This document shows, one piece after another, positions 19,758 through 33,186 of a stretch of DNA of 64,000 nucleotides. The stretch comes from Symsagittifera roscoffensis (taxonomy: Eukaryota; Xenacoelomorpha; Acoela; Convolutidae): NCBI RefSeq assembly GCF_963678635.1, contig NC_087070.1, positions 22,991,419 through 23,055,418 of the forward strand, written 5' to 3'. A program made the translations under genes and the position numbers. Position 1 is the first letter of the stretch; every line of letters starts with the position of its first letter. The notes beneath the pieces were generated by a model. It saw nothing but the letters and a program-made list of their open reading frames with translations, ran no database searches and was not told where the DNA came from.

Positions 19758-21740
19758 AGTTTTCTAAATTCCCAATGGAATACAACGTTGACTGTTGATC
19801 CAGTTTCCTCTGAATGGGGACACAAAACGAGCAAAGTCCAATCATAAACAGTATTTGAAAATCAAAATCTTCAGCTTGATACACTCAACAAAATTTGAAA
19901 CTGTTCAAAAATTTTTAATCCTTTTTTTTGTGTCAATGTTCTTTGTCACTTTCCATTTGTCTGTTTGCTTTGTTTCGTATTTTCGAAGAAAAATGTTGAA
20001 GAAGAAGATAGATCGTATTGTGAAATTGATTAAAACTCCAATTTGTGCGCAGCAATTTGAGCTATTAAAAGTAGCTCAACTTTCATGGTTAGATGAGATT
20101 GCTTAAAAAGCTCAAAACTTTAATTTTCATTTTAATGCTCGATCGTTTGATGAGCATGCTGAACAAAACTTCGATTTTTTTTTGAAAACTGATTCGGCTG
20201 TCAAAAATCTCATCAATTTTCCATCCATTGATGAGCGGGCTTAAAAACTTTTCGAATAGCTCGATTTTTTGCAAACCGCTCTATAAATATATTGGAAAAT
20301 TTTGCAAATCGATTCACTCTATGAAATTACTAGAAATTGTCCCAAGTTTCATCGCTTGATGAGTTTACTTAAGAGAACCTTTTTTTGCAAAGCAATTTTT
20401 GCTATGGTTTTTTAGATCGCCCTTCGAAAAAAAATCGATTTTTGCCCTTGTGATGGAAAACACTTCAGTCTTTCGAAGTTAATATGTTTCAGAAATCTGC
20501 ATGCTAGCTTACTACTGAAATTGTCCAACTAAACCATTCAATTCAATTTTTTTTCTGCCAGTTGTCGCTAAAATCACAGACCTGGTGGGCGGATCTTAGT
20601 AAAATCTTTCATATAACATGGAATATATTACAAACGCAAATCTTTCATATAACATGGAATATATTACAAACGCAGTCTCCTCCTGAAGGTACCTATCTTT
20701 TTTTACATTTTGAAGACGACAAAATTACGGTAACTCATTTTATAAGCGTTGGTTTAAAAGAATTACTATAGAATTTAGTGCCGCAACATCAAATTAAAAT
20801 GTCAAACAGAGTGAAACATTTTAATTCACAAAAGGAAGTGTTTGTTCTTAATTTCCTGGGCCGCTGTGACGTCTGTCTTTGAACAAAAAATATCATTGAA
20901 TTACTAAAACAGTGTTTCTATTTTTTGGCCAAACCATGAATTTTATAGCGCTTACTAGAGAAATAAGCTAAAAATATACCTAGTTAATCTTAGCAAGGTA
21001 TATATTTAGCTTATTTCTTGAGTTTTTGCTACTTTTTTCCTATTTTTTAAAATTATTTTTGTTAATCAGATCTGCTTCCGGTCATAACTGAAAATAGAGT
21101 ACATCTTGAGAGTACTTCATTTATTCCATTTGATTTGGAAGTCTCAGTTTTCAATGTGAAAAGGCTATTTTTGCTTGCTTGGAGATGTATGACGTTACTA
21201 TACCACCACTATAGATGCCTTCCAATAGCCTAACGGTTCAGCTATAAAAATTAGTATTCTCCCATGCGAACTGTACTGGGAATGAAAACATTTGTTGCTC
21301 TATTTACATTTACTTCGCTTTTTCGTCCGGTTCTCAGTTAGCGTCAAATATGATGAAACTACTTCGATGTATTTTACTTGTTAACTCAACTTTTACATAG
21401 TTTTATCACCATTTTTGAGGTGTTCAGAAAACTTATCGTGTCGTGCTTTTCATATCATTTCCTTTTAATTTATATTCTCAAATAGACTATTTGTGAATTA
21501 GATTAGATGAAATTGAAAGTATATTCTTTCTTTTGTTTTTTAAAAAAATTAAAAACCATTCTCAAAAGGATCCTTATTATCCCTATTAGATGAAATATGG
21601 TCACAATTGTAACTCAGTCTATACATTTTTTTTCAGGTTATGCAATGGATCCCAAGAGCATCCCACGTGTTCCTTAATAGTCTCGTTATTATTTCATTCT
21701 TCAAGTTTAACCCGTGACATCGATGCAATAACCGAAAAGC
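19758..21740. other. AT-rich intergenic stretch upstream of SLC12A8
   Basis: No coding signal is seen. A perfect 36-bp tandem duplication lies at 20,602-20,637 and 20,638-20,673. The 3' part probably holds the promoter and 5' UTR of the SLC12A8-type gene, but I cannot point to a start site. Confidence 0.45.
20602..20673 (+). repeat. Perfect 36-bp tandem duplication
   Basis: Two identical 36-bp units starting AAATCTTTCATATAACATGG, with no difference between them. Confidence 0.95.
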
Positions 21741-21791
21741 TTGATTCCATTTTATCTACTTATATTTTTGCGATTCAATGAGTCTCAACAG

Positions 21792-24700
21792 ATGAAATGG
21801 GACGATGATAATTTGGAGGACGTGAAATTATTACTGGTCGACGATCAGAAGTCTAGCAATAAATCAACCTCATATCATAGCTCCGTCGATTTCAATAAAT
21901 CTGACGATTCTCAACCTTTAATTTCAAATCAAGGTCAACATAACGGAGTTGTGAACGAACCGAGGCGGAGAAGTTACACCGGTAGCGTGTCGGCTAGCTT
22001 TGCCGATTTCTTTCGGTTCCCACGTGGTGACGACCAGATTCCAAACCCTGGTAGTCCAAGTCAAGGTGCCAACAGGGTATCGGATAGCGGGAATCGTATA
22101 GGTGCCAAAAATTTAGAATCTTCGCAATTGAATGGTTCAGGGAACACAAGTAGTTCAGATCAGTTTGTACCTCCTTGGAATCGTGGCGAGACATCGAAGT
22201 TTCTGACCGCGACTGGAGGTACCTGGAAACGTCTAGTATCTTCGGATAGAAGAGGCAAACATAGTAAATCTAAAATGTCGGAAAATTCATCTCCTTCGAT
22301 GATGGATTCCAAATCAACGGTTAGCAGCTGTTTAAATTCGTCTGAGTTGTTCCCAATTAAGCTATTGTTAGCTTAATATCCCGTACAATCACAATAATTT
22401 GATGGGTTTTCATTTGTTGCTTAAGAATTCATACTCATCCATCAAATAAACAAATTTTAGCCGCGATAATATTTCATCAAATGAATTTAACCGAGAATTT
22501 ACTTAGTTTTCAGGTTTTACTACTTACGGTTTTAGCCCAATGGATCTTCCCGTAAACAAAACTTAGAGTGGTCAAAGTTTGGCCTGGGTGAGAAAACCAG
22601 CACGCCATCATCTCAGAGACTCCTAGGCGGAAACAAGTCGCCCTCGACAACGGCACCAGATGAAAGTAGTCCCAACGTCAGCTCAGGAACATCTAATGTT
22701 AAAGTAATTTTTTTCGGTTATTTTTCTTAAGAGTCGATGAACGTAGTGCACACTCTGATATAGGTTGTGATAATCTTTTTTTTATTCGCTTTGTATTAGA
22801 AAAAGGCTTTAAATTTGTTCAAGCTCAAATTTACATTTTCGCGTTTTGACCTTTTATTTTTAAATTTCAGTTCATTTCCTTTGATTAAATAAGGAAAACT
22901 CAACTATCTTTTCCAACTGTCTGTTGGCTATATTTGGTCATTTGATAACTGAATTCTCATTTAATAAGTTAGTTGTTTCCTAGGAGTTGTTCCACGAGCA
23001 GGATGACCAGACGTACAGCAAGCCCTGGTGGAAAGCTAACTTCTTCATCACGGAGCCTGTGCTATTCGGAACGTGGGATGGAGTGTTCACGTCCACTATG
23101 ATGAACATATTCGGAGTGATCGTCTTTCTCAGAACAGGTGAGAAGAAATTTGTTCTCAGTTTTTCTCATCTGTTCGTTTTGTCTTTAAAGGGATACTCGA
23201 ATTTTTGCAGCATAAAAAAAGCGAACCATAGAACATAAAATCCTAAATAATTCTGAAAATTAATCATGCCTTACCGTGAGGTCCATTCTTGAAAAATGAT
23301 AGCTTCTGTTTGATTTGTTAGCATTTATACGCACGGAATAAAGCATGTGAAACGAGTATGATATACTACGAAATCGGTTTTTCCCACCTAAGTCCCACAT
23401 TTTTAAGAGTCGATGAACGTAGTTGAGGCTCTTATATAGGTCGCGATAATTGTTTTCTTTTAGTTTTTTCTTTTAAGAAAAAGTCTTAAAATATGTTCAG
23501 GCTCAAATTTGATTTTTCGCGGTTTGACTTCTGATTTTTTTAAAGTTCATTTCCTTTGATAAAAAGAAGGCAAACTCACTATCTAACTGCGAAAGTTGAA
23601 AAGGTCACCAAAAAAACGTGATCGACTTCTAGTTTCGAAAGTGGAAACTAGCTATCGAGTTTCCCAGCGAAATAAATTTTATCATATTGATCCAGTATTC
23701 CCAAATTTAGTTGAATTTATTACTACAGTGTCAATCATACATTCGTCTTGAAATTCAAAGAGGGTTAAGGCCATATATATTTTAGTTTAAATTTCGAAAG
23801 TTGCGATTTTTCAACTCGGTTTTTGTTTCTGTTTACTTGCTCTTAGTGTGCTCACTATCAAACAGTGAGAGGTAAAGTGCACAAAAACGTAATCAATTTC
23901 TAGTAATCGATTTGATTATCGAATTTCCCAGTCAAATGAAAATTTTATCTATTGATCCAGTTTTTTCAAATTGGGTTAATTTTATCACAGAAATGTCAAT
24001 CATAAATTGTTCTAAAATGTCATGCATTTTTAAAGCAATTTTTTTCTTTGAAATTCAAAAGTTGAAATATTTTCAAAAAGATCATATTTTTCAAAGTTTT
24101 CGTATTTTTCTGTCTCTTGCGTTCATTGACTATTTTCCAACTGTCTTTTGGCTATTGTTTTAGAATCAACTTCTGTGTTCACTGGTATTTCAGTCTATGC
24201 ATATAACCTAGCGCTGAAGTGCAATGGACGCTGAGGATGTTAATATAGGCTATCAAGGGTCACTGAACGAAATGCAGACTTATTTAGTGGTCGTTTTCGC
24301 TCTTTTCCGAGAAATGTTTGTTTTTCAGGCTCAAATTAGATTTTTCGAGGTTTGAATTTTGATCCATTCTCAAATTCAGCTCAAGAAAGAAAGAATTTAT
24401 GTCTCCATAATCATATAAGTACAGATACAACAGTTATTTTTAAATTTTTTTAAGGATTTTTAAATAAACTATTGTACAAAATACCAGAATGAAGAGGATA
24501 GACTAAAGAGTGAGAGTCTACCCGAGCACATAATGAGTCTAAACGAACACACTGCCGAGAGTCTACCCGAATACATAATGATAACAAACAAAATTAATAT
24601 AGAAAAAAAATAAAGAAATATTGTTTTTATAGTTTTTAAATAAATATACCAAGTTAATTCTTAAGAGAGGCAAACAGTGTTTGGTTGTCATTGGTTTTGC

Positions 24701-27700
24701 GCGATTACTTATCCCATTTAGTTTAACCCCAGCGATAAGGATAATCAATAGTAATTTTTAAGGAATGCAAATTACTTTCTTCAAAAACGAATTTGCAAAT
24801 TGCACGAAAAATTTTGAATGAATTTTAGTTTCGAAATTGTTCTAAATTTAAGTTTTCCCAGACGAATGAAAAAGTTTACCAGCTGACCAAGTTTTTTTTC
24901 TAATTGGGTTAGTTTTATAGATGCACAGTCAAATTTTCTATTTAGTCAAAAAAGTTAAACATATATGCAATAGTTTTTTTTTTAATTAATGGGTTTTGAA
25001 AATTGCATAATTAGATGATGGAGCTTAGTACATTTCGTTCGGATAACGCGTACTAGTTGAATTAACCTGGCTCTGAAATCATTCAAAGTTGAGTTGAGGC
25101 AAGTTAAGTGGTCGGATCAATGCGTTTCTAGTCGAGAAAGATTTTTTAACATAGCATGTGGGAAAAAAATGGGCGAAAAAGTCTGAAAAACTTTTAACGT
25201 TTTCCGTTTAGATGCTTCTATCCAATCTTTTTAGTAAAAATTGAAATTGACTCTTAAAAGCACACAAACTTGATTTTACCTAGCGTTATTTGTAATTTTT
25301 TGTGTATTGTAGGTTGGATGGTGGCGAATGCGGGCGTGGGTCTGTCGTTTCTGATCATCCTGATAGCTGTGAGTGTGGCCACCATCACCCTCCTCTCCGC
25401 CGTGGGAGTGTGTGAGAGACTCCATCTAGACGCAGGCGGCATCTACTTCCTACTATCTCACATCCTAGGTACACTACACTACACTACACTACACTGTACT
25501 ACAAACACAAAATACACTACATTGCATTTGAGTTATTCTGACCAACATCCTGTTTGAGTTAACTCTCTCTTCATTCAAAGCGTCCTTATTTGGTGCTGTT
25601 TTCTGGTAGCCATTTTAGACCAAACAATATACAATATAGATGTTCTTAAAAATCCAATAAATACCGAACCATAGATATGCATGAGCTTAAAAAACGCAAG
25701 GCCTTTGTCAAACTATTACTGAATTTGACCGAAAATAGATTTGCAGCTTAGAAAATGTGTGATATTTAGTTGTGTGATATTTAGTTGTGTCGGGAGAAAT
25801 AGCAAAATGAATTTATCTGTTAAAAAAACGTGATCTCTTTCTTCTTTGCCCGTTTCAAAATTTGAGTTGATGTGTTGCAGGTGCCAAACTGGGTTCGACT
25901 ATTGGTATAGTGTATGCATTCGCACAGGCAGTGGGCGTGGCTCTCTACTGCACTGGCTTCGCAGAGTCCATCGCCCTCTTTCTGGTCATCACGAACCAGT
26001 GGCTGATGAAACTAATCGCAATCGTCACTCTAGGTAAACAGATATGCCATATAATGACCCGAGTGAACGATCTTCTTCGTAAACAAACTCAGGGAGATGT
26101 TGTTCAGTTGGTTGAACACATTCTTTTTCATTCATTCGGATCTCAAGCATTTCGCTTGTTGATTTATTGTTTAATTTTGCTATTTAATTTTAGAGGGATG
26201 ATAGTTCACTTCGTTAGTTTGGGGTGATGTTCATGAAGTCCGATATCATCGGTTTTGAAAGAAGAAATAGCTAGAACAAGATGATTCTTTGACATTTTGT
26301 TGGCTTTACACTTGCGAAATATTGTCGCAAATATTGGTGCCACTTATGGGGCACCTTTACAGCTTTTTCATAGCATGTGCTTCGACATTCGAATAGTACT
26401 AAGTTAACGCAGTTGATGCATTTTTAAGTATGACTTCTTAAAGCTTGTGTTTAATGTTTATGACAAAGCTTGTATATAAGTATCTTTTCTTTTTTTCCAA
26501 CCTAAGTTGCAAATATTGTTGCGACGCAAATGTTGCGACAAAATGTGTTCATTTTGAAAGTTTAGTTTGATCAGTTTGAAAGTTCAGTACAGCCAATACT
26601 TAGGATATTAACACTGATGGATCAGTACAATTTCCGCCCTTCCCATCCCAAATTGATTTAGGGGGGGGGGGGGGAATATGGATTTTTCAGGAAATAACTT
26701 TTGAGTATACCTTAGATTTATAGAAAATTATGTTTATTTAGAGAAAATTGATTAAAATTATGTTTGTTTAGGTTATTAACAGCATTCAAATGCAATCCCA
26801 CATCAAAAAATTGTGACAACTAATTTTATGTGCGTGTTTTTTCGAAATGCATATATTATACAGAATTAATTTTCAAATTTAATACGCGGCTTGGTGGGAA
26901 GTTCTACGGTTGGTCATTTAGGGGGAGATTTTAGTGAACTTTTTCGTATACTAACTAAAATGCGTCCGCTCTATAAATTGAGGCTTGTTAGTTGGCAAAT
27001 TTCTTTTCTTCAAATTGACATGTACTGCTTATGCGTCATAATTAGCTTGCATGCCTTAGCAATTATGTGACTGATAATTGGCGTTCGTCACTTAAGAAAA
27101 TTTGTAGACTCAAAGTTTTACTCGTTCAGTTTTTCCCAGTAGCTTTATCGACCATAATTTTGCTTGTGTATGCGAAGTGCAAGTTCGCCTCTGTGTGAAA
27201 GTTAGTGTGGATGTCTTCAGTTTGTTATATTCCAAATATTTATATGCTAAATTGAATCTATTTGTATTTGGTGCCACATCTGCTGAATCAAATTGACACG
27301 TTTTTAGTATATGTACCTGCTTCATTCGTGACTAGTGTTTGTCGGTTGTTAAGCTTGTTTGACTGAGTGGATAGTGCGTGAGACTCAAAATGTCTTCATT
27401 GCAGTAGGTCGCAGATTCGGATCCTACACGTGGCCCAGGCCGAGTTTTTTTTGCCAATTTGAGGCTTGTTTCTACTTTTTTTTATTTCACACGATAGAGC
27501 TGCTTTTTGGTCGTGTTCTCGCAAATTTTCGAGGTGCTGCTTGACCTCTGTATCTCTGCTCTATTTGTGGCTAGTGTTTGCAATTTGTAAAGCTCAGTGA
27601 CTGCGTTGTAAGTGCGTGAGACTCGTATTCTCTCGGTCGTAGATCGAACCCGAGACACAGCCGAACTTTTACTAATTCGAAGCTTTTCTACTTTTTCCTA

Positions 27701-30302
27701 TTGCACTTTATAGAGCTGCTTTTTGTCGTGTTCTCACTGGTGTTTGCGAAGTGCAGTTTAGCTTCTGTGTAAGCTTAAGTTTCAGAGATAGTGAAAATTC
27801 TATCCTCCGAATTTGGAAGGGAGTCTGAATAGTGCTTAGTGTTATCAAGCAAAGGCTTCGAGTACTTGGATTAGACAAGTGTTTCTGATGCATGGTCAAC
27901 ATATTCAAAGAATACGATTATGGACTTATTTGAAAAAGTAAACTTGAATGGTTAAATGCGCCGTGGAAAATGAAAGCCACGAGCAATAAATGATATCAAC
28001 TATAGGTGTCATCCTTTGAATGAGAGTTCGGTTGATTAGAACCAGATTGATAATTTCTGAAAGAATTTTTGGAACTATTGGTTTTTAAAAACTTAATTTT
28101 AAAAAAGTTATATGAAAGAGATCTGCTTGAAGAAACGTTCAAGTGGGCAGCACTGACTATGGAAATAGTGGTTGCAATGTCAACTATTATTACCATCTTT
28201 ATTGTTTTTCAGTCATTCTAATTGCAATCAACGTGGCAGGAGTGAAGTGGGTGGTGAAGGTGCAGTTGCTCCTTCTCCTCATCCTCGCAGTGTCCGCCAT
28301 GGATTTCATCGTCGGCTCATTTCTATCCACAGATGAAGATGAAGGTCAATATCACCCGATATACACGGAATCGTTTTCTACATTTTTAAACATAATTACG
28401 AAACAACTGACATAACCGTTTTCAAACCATTCTAGTTGCTTAAGATAATATGCATCGTTTTTTAGGGTATCGTAAGTTTTTTTCACAACTCGGGGAGCTT
28501 TAGCTTTTACAACTTTAGTAATAAAACATCGCAAATTATCAATGAGTTTTTCTGGTGTTATTATTTTTTGGGCGCTCTGCAAGTAAGAAACAATCATTTT
28601 AGGAGTTGTGGGATATCACGTGGGGTTGCTGGGGGAGAACTTCAAGCCAGCTTTCGATGAGGACTACGGGTTCTTCACAGTATTTGGAGTGTTCTTCTCC
28701 ACTGTGACGGGAGTGATGGCGGGCATTAACATGTCGGGCGATCTGAGAAACCCGAGCGAGAATATTCCCGACGGAACCTTCTCGGCTATAGGTTAGGAAT
28801 GATTCAATGACCCTTTTGATTGGCTAAACATTTCTCATGGGTCTTGGCGGAGTTGATCCCGGATCTATTGTTTATAAGCTTTCTCAGTGAGCGATGTATT
28901 GCTTTTTCAAAATTCAACACAAAGCTTCAGAATTTAATAACTCAGTTTTAATTGTGTGAGTTGCTGCGTTTCAACTCAATGAAGTATCCTGATTTGCATC
29001 GAAGAGTATCAACTTGTTGGTGTAAATATGTCGGTATTTGTTGAATTATTAAAAAACTATTCTAGAAAAATGCTGTTAAAAGTTTTAAAATTTTCTTTTC
29101 GACCGCTTATTTCTTTTTTTTTGTTAATTTTGCCTCATAAACCGTGTTTCATAAAACTTGATGTTTTTGTGTTTTCAGGCGTTAGCACTTTTCTCTACTT
29201 GACACACGCTTTCATCCTCGGCTACACATGCTTGCGGGACTCCCTCCGAACCGACAGTCTCATCCAGGAAAAAGTGGCACTGATCGGTTTCGTTTGGGTA
29301 ATGGGACTCTTCATCTCATCACTGTCGAGTTCCCTCGGAGGACTGTACGGAGCTCCTAGGATCCTCCAATGTATTACAGTAGAGAAGAACTTCCCGATTC
29401 TGTCATTCCTGGCGATGGGAAGGGGTCCCAACCGGGAACCCTTCTACGCGACCCTCTTCATAGGGCTGATCTCTCTTATTTTCATCCTAGTTGGCCAAAT
29501 AAATTTTCTAGGAACTGTAGTCACTCTACCATTTTTGCTGACTTATGCGTATATCAACTTCGCATATTTCTCAATCGCAATGTCATACGACAAAATGATG
29601 AAGATCTCAAAATACAGGGATGGAGACGAGAAGTATCCAGGAGAAACAGCACCCTTATCGACACGTAGTGGTACACAGACGCCGACAGATATCCGGTCCA
29701 AAACCCCTCCCCCTTATCAACACGGGGGCAATGCTCACGACGCGCCACCTGCATACGGGTCTGTTTTGGACGGGGAGAAAAAGGACGACTCTTGTCCGGA
29801 TTCGCCAGCAAAATACCTGAGCAATATTAGCCGGAAAAGTAATTTGGACGATGAATCGACTTATATATCAGCAACAGTAGATATGCCGCCTAGAAAGAAA
29901 CACAAAAGGTGGTACATGTATCTGTGCAATAGATGGCTATCTCTATTCAACTGTGGAGTTTGTCTATTTCTGATGTTCTTAACCAACTGGCTTTTGGCTC
30001 TCATCATGATCACTATCACTCTCCTAATCTACGTGTACATCGGCCAAGCGAATCCAGGAGTGTATCCAGGGGTCTCAAATTTCCACTTTTTCCACTGGCT
30101 GCATTCAGTAGTAGCTTCTTGTTTCGGATTCAAAAGCAACAAAGATGAATACGACCAGATGGTCATTTCACCGCCAATGGAGAAGCCGGATTTTGCTACG
30201 AGTCAATTGACAGAGGAAAATGATGATTTCTCATCGAGGGGCAAGTATCACCAGTCGACCAAAATCAAAAACGAAACATCGGAATCTTTTGGACAGTATT
30301 GA
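21792..30302 (+). CDS. SLC12A8: SLC12A8-type cation-chloride cotransporter family member
   Basis: There are eight coding exons: 21,792-22,319; 22,536-22,703; 22,984-23,137; 25,313-25,468; 25,881-26,033; 28,213-28,344; 28,603-28,791; 29,179-30,302. All have GT-AG borders, and the total is 2,604 nt, an exact frame of 867 residues. The first exon border is the least certain, and an upstream Met at 21,741 would add 17 residues. Conserved blocks include ELFHEQ...[88 protein letters not shown] and the tail [19 protein letters not shown]. These single out SLC12A8 within the family. It is a multi-pass membrane carrier; polyamine and nicotinamide mononucleotide transport have been proposed for the mammalian protein, the latter disputed. 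The N-terminal region of roughly 230 residues before ELFHEQ is Ser-rich, low-complexity and much longer than in mammals. Confidence 0.93.
22724..22938 (+). repeat. MITE-like copy in SLC12A8 intron 2 (internally deleted)
   Basis: It begins TTAAGAGTCGATGAACGTAGTG and ends TTTTCCAACTGTCTGTTGGCTA. Most of the interior found in longer copies is missing. Confidence 0.6.
23398..24165 (+). repeat. MITE-like copies in SLC12A8 intron 3
   Basis: It starts TTAAGAGTCGATGAACG and carries the family body: GCTCAAATTTGATTTTTCGCGG, TTTGACTTCTGATTTTT, CATTTCCTTTGATAAAAAG and GATCGACTTCTAGTTTCGAAAG. A second partial body begins near 23,836, and the composite ends TTGCGTTCATTGACTATTTTCCAACTGTC. Start and end form imperfect terminal inverted repeats. 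Another 5' fragment lies at about 24,250-24,370. Confidence 0.6.
25469..25495 (+). repeat. ACACT microsatellite at a splice donor
   Basis: Five ACACT units begin within the first bases of SLC12A8 intron 4 (G|GTACACTACACT...), so the microsatellite itself supplies the 5' splice site context. Confidence 0.85.
26661..26674 (+). repeat. 14-base G run in SLC12A8 intron 5
   Basis: Uninterrupted poly(G) in AT-rich intronic DNA. Confidence 0.95.
27335..27548 (+). repeat. tRNA-derived SINE (family 1), copy in SLC12A8 intron 5
   Basis: It carries an A-box-like TGACTGAGTGGATAGTGC, a B-box-like GCAGATTCGGATCC (from 27,411), the common body (TTGAGGCTTGTTTCTACTTTT, GATAGAGCTGCTTTTTGGTCGTG) and a degenerate tail. 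A short tail-only piece lies at about 27,165-27,195. Confidence 0.75.
27556..27772 (+). repeat. tRNA-derived SINE (family 1), adjacent second copy
   Basis: It starts CTCTATTTGTGGCTAGTGTTTGC and has AGATCGAACCC as B box (27,641-27,651). It ends GTGTTTGCGAAGTGCAG...CTTCTGTG. It follows the previous copy head to tail. Confidence 0.75.
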
Positions 30303-32200
30303 AATTAGCCGATAGATTAACTGGCAGAAAGTGTTTATGCACGATGGGTTATTTTGGACATCGATGTAACTATTTTAGAATTGAGTCTAGAAAATCAGAT
30401 CAACTGCATGACTTAGAATATTCATAGAAGTGAGTCTTTACAAATCAGATAAAAGCTGCCATTCTCTATTTTTCTGCATCCGAAATAATTGAATCGAGGG
30501 CTCTGCGTATCCGACAAAGTGACGTCACTAACAATACCGATTCTGCACTATCAGGGACAAATGAGCGTTGCTATTAAGATTTAATGTATATTTTGGTTAT
30601 ATTAAATGACTTGCAATAATTATAATAATCTTGATGCATGCTTTTAAAGATGCTTTGCCTTCCCATAAAATTGGTCACATCAATTTAAGATTTTTCAAAG
30701 CAAAATAGCCAAGATTTTGATGCTTTCAGTGTTTTGAACCAACTTTAAACTTAGAAGAAATTTCTTGGAATAACTCCATGCAATCATAAAGGGTAAATGT
30801 TGCTGTGGAACTTTTTGGCTTTTTGTTCATTGAATGATTAGTTAAATGATTATATCATGAAAAGTTGCTGAATGTGTGAACTACCTAACTGTGCTCGTCC
30901 GTTTGTATATAAATTTAGCAATTCGATGAAATGAGAATAAGTCTTCATCCAGTTATTTAAGATGTGAATTTTGGTGCTTTCTATTTGAAATTCTATTTAA
31001 TTTGAAAATAGATTCAATTTATTTAGATATCCTCTAGCATGCTGATAGAAAATGTCAATCTGAGTTGTTGAGTTCAGACGATGTCATAACATTGAATGTT
31101 CCAAAGAAGGTTGCCATGATTTTTAGAAGAATAATAATCTCGAACAGTATTTTCACGACTCGATCGATCGTATAGCTTGTCTTGTATTTCGTAGTGTATC
31201 TGAATATAATAAGTATCAGCTGGATGTCATTTTAGATTGTCATCGATCTGAGATAACTTAAAGATATTTACGAAACCAAATATATAAATTAAGAAAACCA
31301 TAACACACATCGATACAAAGTTCCTCTCCATTTCCAATGGTCGGAACAAAAAAGTAAATTTCACACTTGTATAAGAGATGTCTAAAACAACTTGTTAATT
31401 TTGATTAGAATGGGTTTGAGTAGAAATATATTACACGGGAAAAATTGTGTTATCACACGAATCTATATTTTTCTCATCCAAGTCGCATAAATTAGTGCTA
31501 TTTTCTCACCGTATCTTTACTTTCTCTTTCTCTGCTAAAAAAAACAAGATGAGCTCAATGTTACAGCTCATTTTCCCCTCTTAAGTAATCTATTTTAACG
31601 TCCTAAGTCTCACCTCACCGCCTATGCTTTAGAGCGTTATCGATCTGAGTTGTTGTTAAAGATTTTAAGGTTATAGTTGGTAGCAAAATTTATTTATTAG
31701 AGAATAACCATTTAGGTGAGATATTAAAGATTCTAAATTTTTCTTTTTATCTTTTTTTGCCCAGTTCGTCTAAATTATTTTTTTTGCCCAGTTCGTCTAA
31801 ATTGATTGCTAAAGTGGATTGAGTGTGGCCGTTTCTTCCTTCCATCAATTCGGCTAGGTCTTCATTTTCTTTACTCTGGACTTGATTAGTTATTAAACCA
31901 TGAATGAAGTGGTCCCAATTATTGTTGGTGGGAAATGTTATGTCAATGTTTATAAGTCTCCTCGCCTAGTTTTACAAAGAGAAACGGAAAAGGAATAAAA
32001 GTAAAGTAGATGCAATAAAAATCACTGGTTTTTAACGAGTTTAGAATTTTTTGAGGTAATACTATGACAAGCTGAATATCAGCCCGGATTATTCGTAAAC
32101 TCGAAAATAACCTGTCCATCGTCAACTCAACAAGTTGACGATGATGGTTTGCTAAAAGTTAGTTGACGACTCGCAGCAGCTGATTGCCTAAGCGAGAAAA
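30303..32200. other. 3' flank of SLC12A8 and intergenic DNA
   Basis: No further coding sequence is seen. The first part is presumably 3' UTR. A short direct repeat (TTTTTTGCCCAGTTCGTCTAAATT, twice) lies near 31,755-31,803. Confidence 0.45.
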
Positions 32201-32343
32201 AATTTTTTTAGATGGTCTTGCCGCCGAACACTCATTTCTCGGGAACTATGATTCACAATAGCCACCTTGTTCAACTGCACTGTGAACTGAATGTCATTGT
32301 TGCTCATACTCGACAGTTGTTCTGAATCATACGTTTCGAGTCG

Positions 32344-32938
32344 ATGACGCGAGCAATGATAGGCAACTGCATAATTGCTTCAGGTTTCAGCAGATCAATG
32401 AGTCAGCTAACGTTAGATAAGTCTAGTGAGAGAGCCAATCCATCGCCACCATTCTCGTACGTTGGTATCGATTTAGCCGGACCAATCTACTACAAAGAAA
32501 CCGATCAACTAGCAAAGTGTTACATTTGCTTTTCTACTACAGTAATCCTCATGGGTATTTCAACAGCCTTGGACGCTGAAGAATGCTTGAAGATTATCAG
32601 AAGGTTCATTGCTCGACGAGGTTTCCTAAAGCAGATTTTCACCGATAAGGAACAATTTTCATTGGATCACTAAACGAGCTAATTCAAGTGAAGAGACTCT
32701 TACAGGTCAAACACGAGATAAACAGCCTCCCTGATCATTTTTGAGACTAGGTATCAAAAGGAGTTCTATACCATTGTATGGAGTAGTATACATTGCTCCA
32801 AGTTTCAGAGGTCTATACAAAGCTGCTGTTAATTCAATGAAACTGCTATATCACAAGACAATAGGCAATGGAGGAAAAATTAAGTTAGATGAGATGTTAC
32901 GGTCACAAAAGGAGGGGAGTAACAAGATAATAACTTAG
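32344..32938 (+). pseudogene. BEL/Pao integrase fragment
   Basis: The frame reads PPFSYVGIDLAGPIYYKE, a CYICFSTTVI block, then ALDAEECLKIIRRFIARRG and an ITDKE-like stretch. This corresponds to the BEL/Pao integrase core (GVDYFGP; FTCL.TRAVH; FI..L.RF.ARRG; SDNG). After a stop at 32,671 a shifted frame gives the weakly matching IAPSFRGLYKAAVNSMK (usual 'PW.GG.WER.V..VK'). It is on the opposite strand from the 3.5-8.9 kb remnant and not a close copy of it. It has degenerated. Confidence 0.75.
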
Positions 32939-33186
32939 AAAGTCTTAAGAATCTTGTACCTTTTTTGTTCGTTGTTTAATGTTCCACATGTCCTTGTTTG
33001 CTAACGAACAGTCTTCTCTGACAAACATTTTAAAGAGAATTTTGATTTTTTCTTTCATGGCTGTTTGTCAGGCTGACTGTTTTACGCGGTGTTAACTTGT
33101 TGTACTCTGGTTTCATGGAGTTCTTTGGGCTTGTTAAGTATTTAAGATTCTGTTGATTCAACAGCATTTCCGGTTTTTTTGTAATT

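Noticed and set aside
32344-32673. 109-codon ORF as a host gene
   Set aside because: Its sequence follows the BEL/Pao integrase core pattern and is followed by a frameshifted continuation, so it is a transposon fragment.
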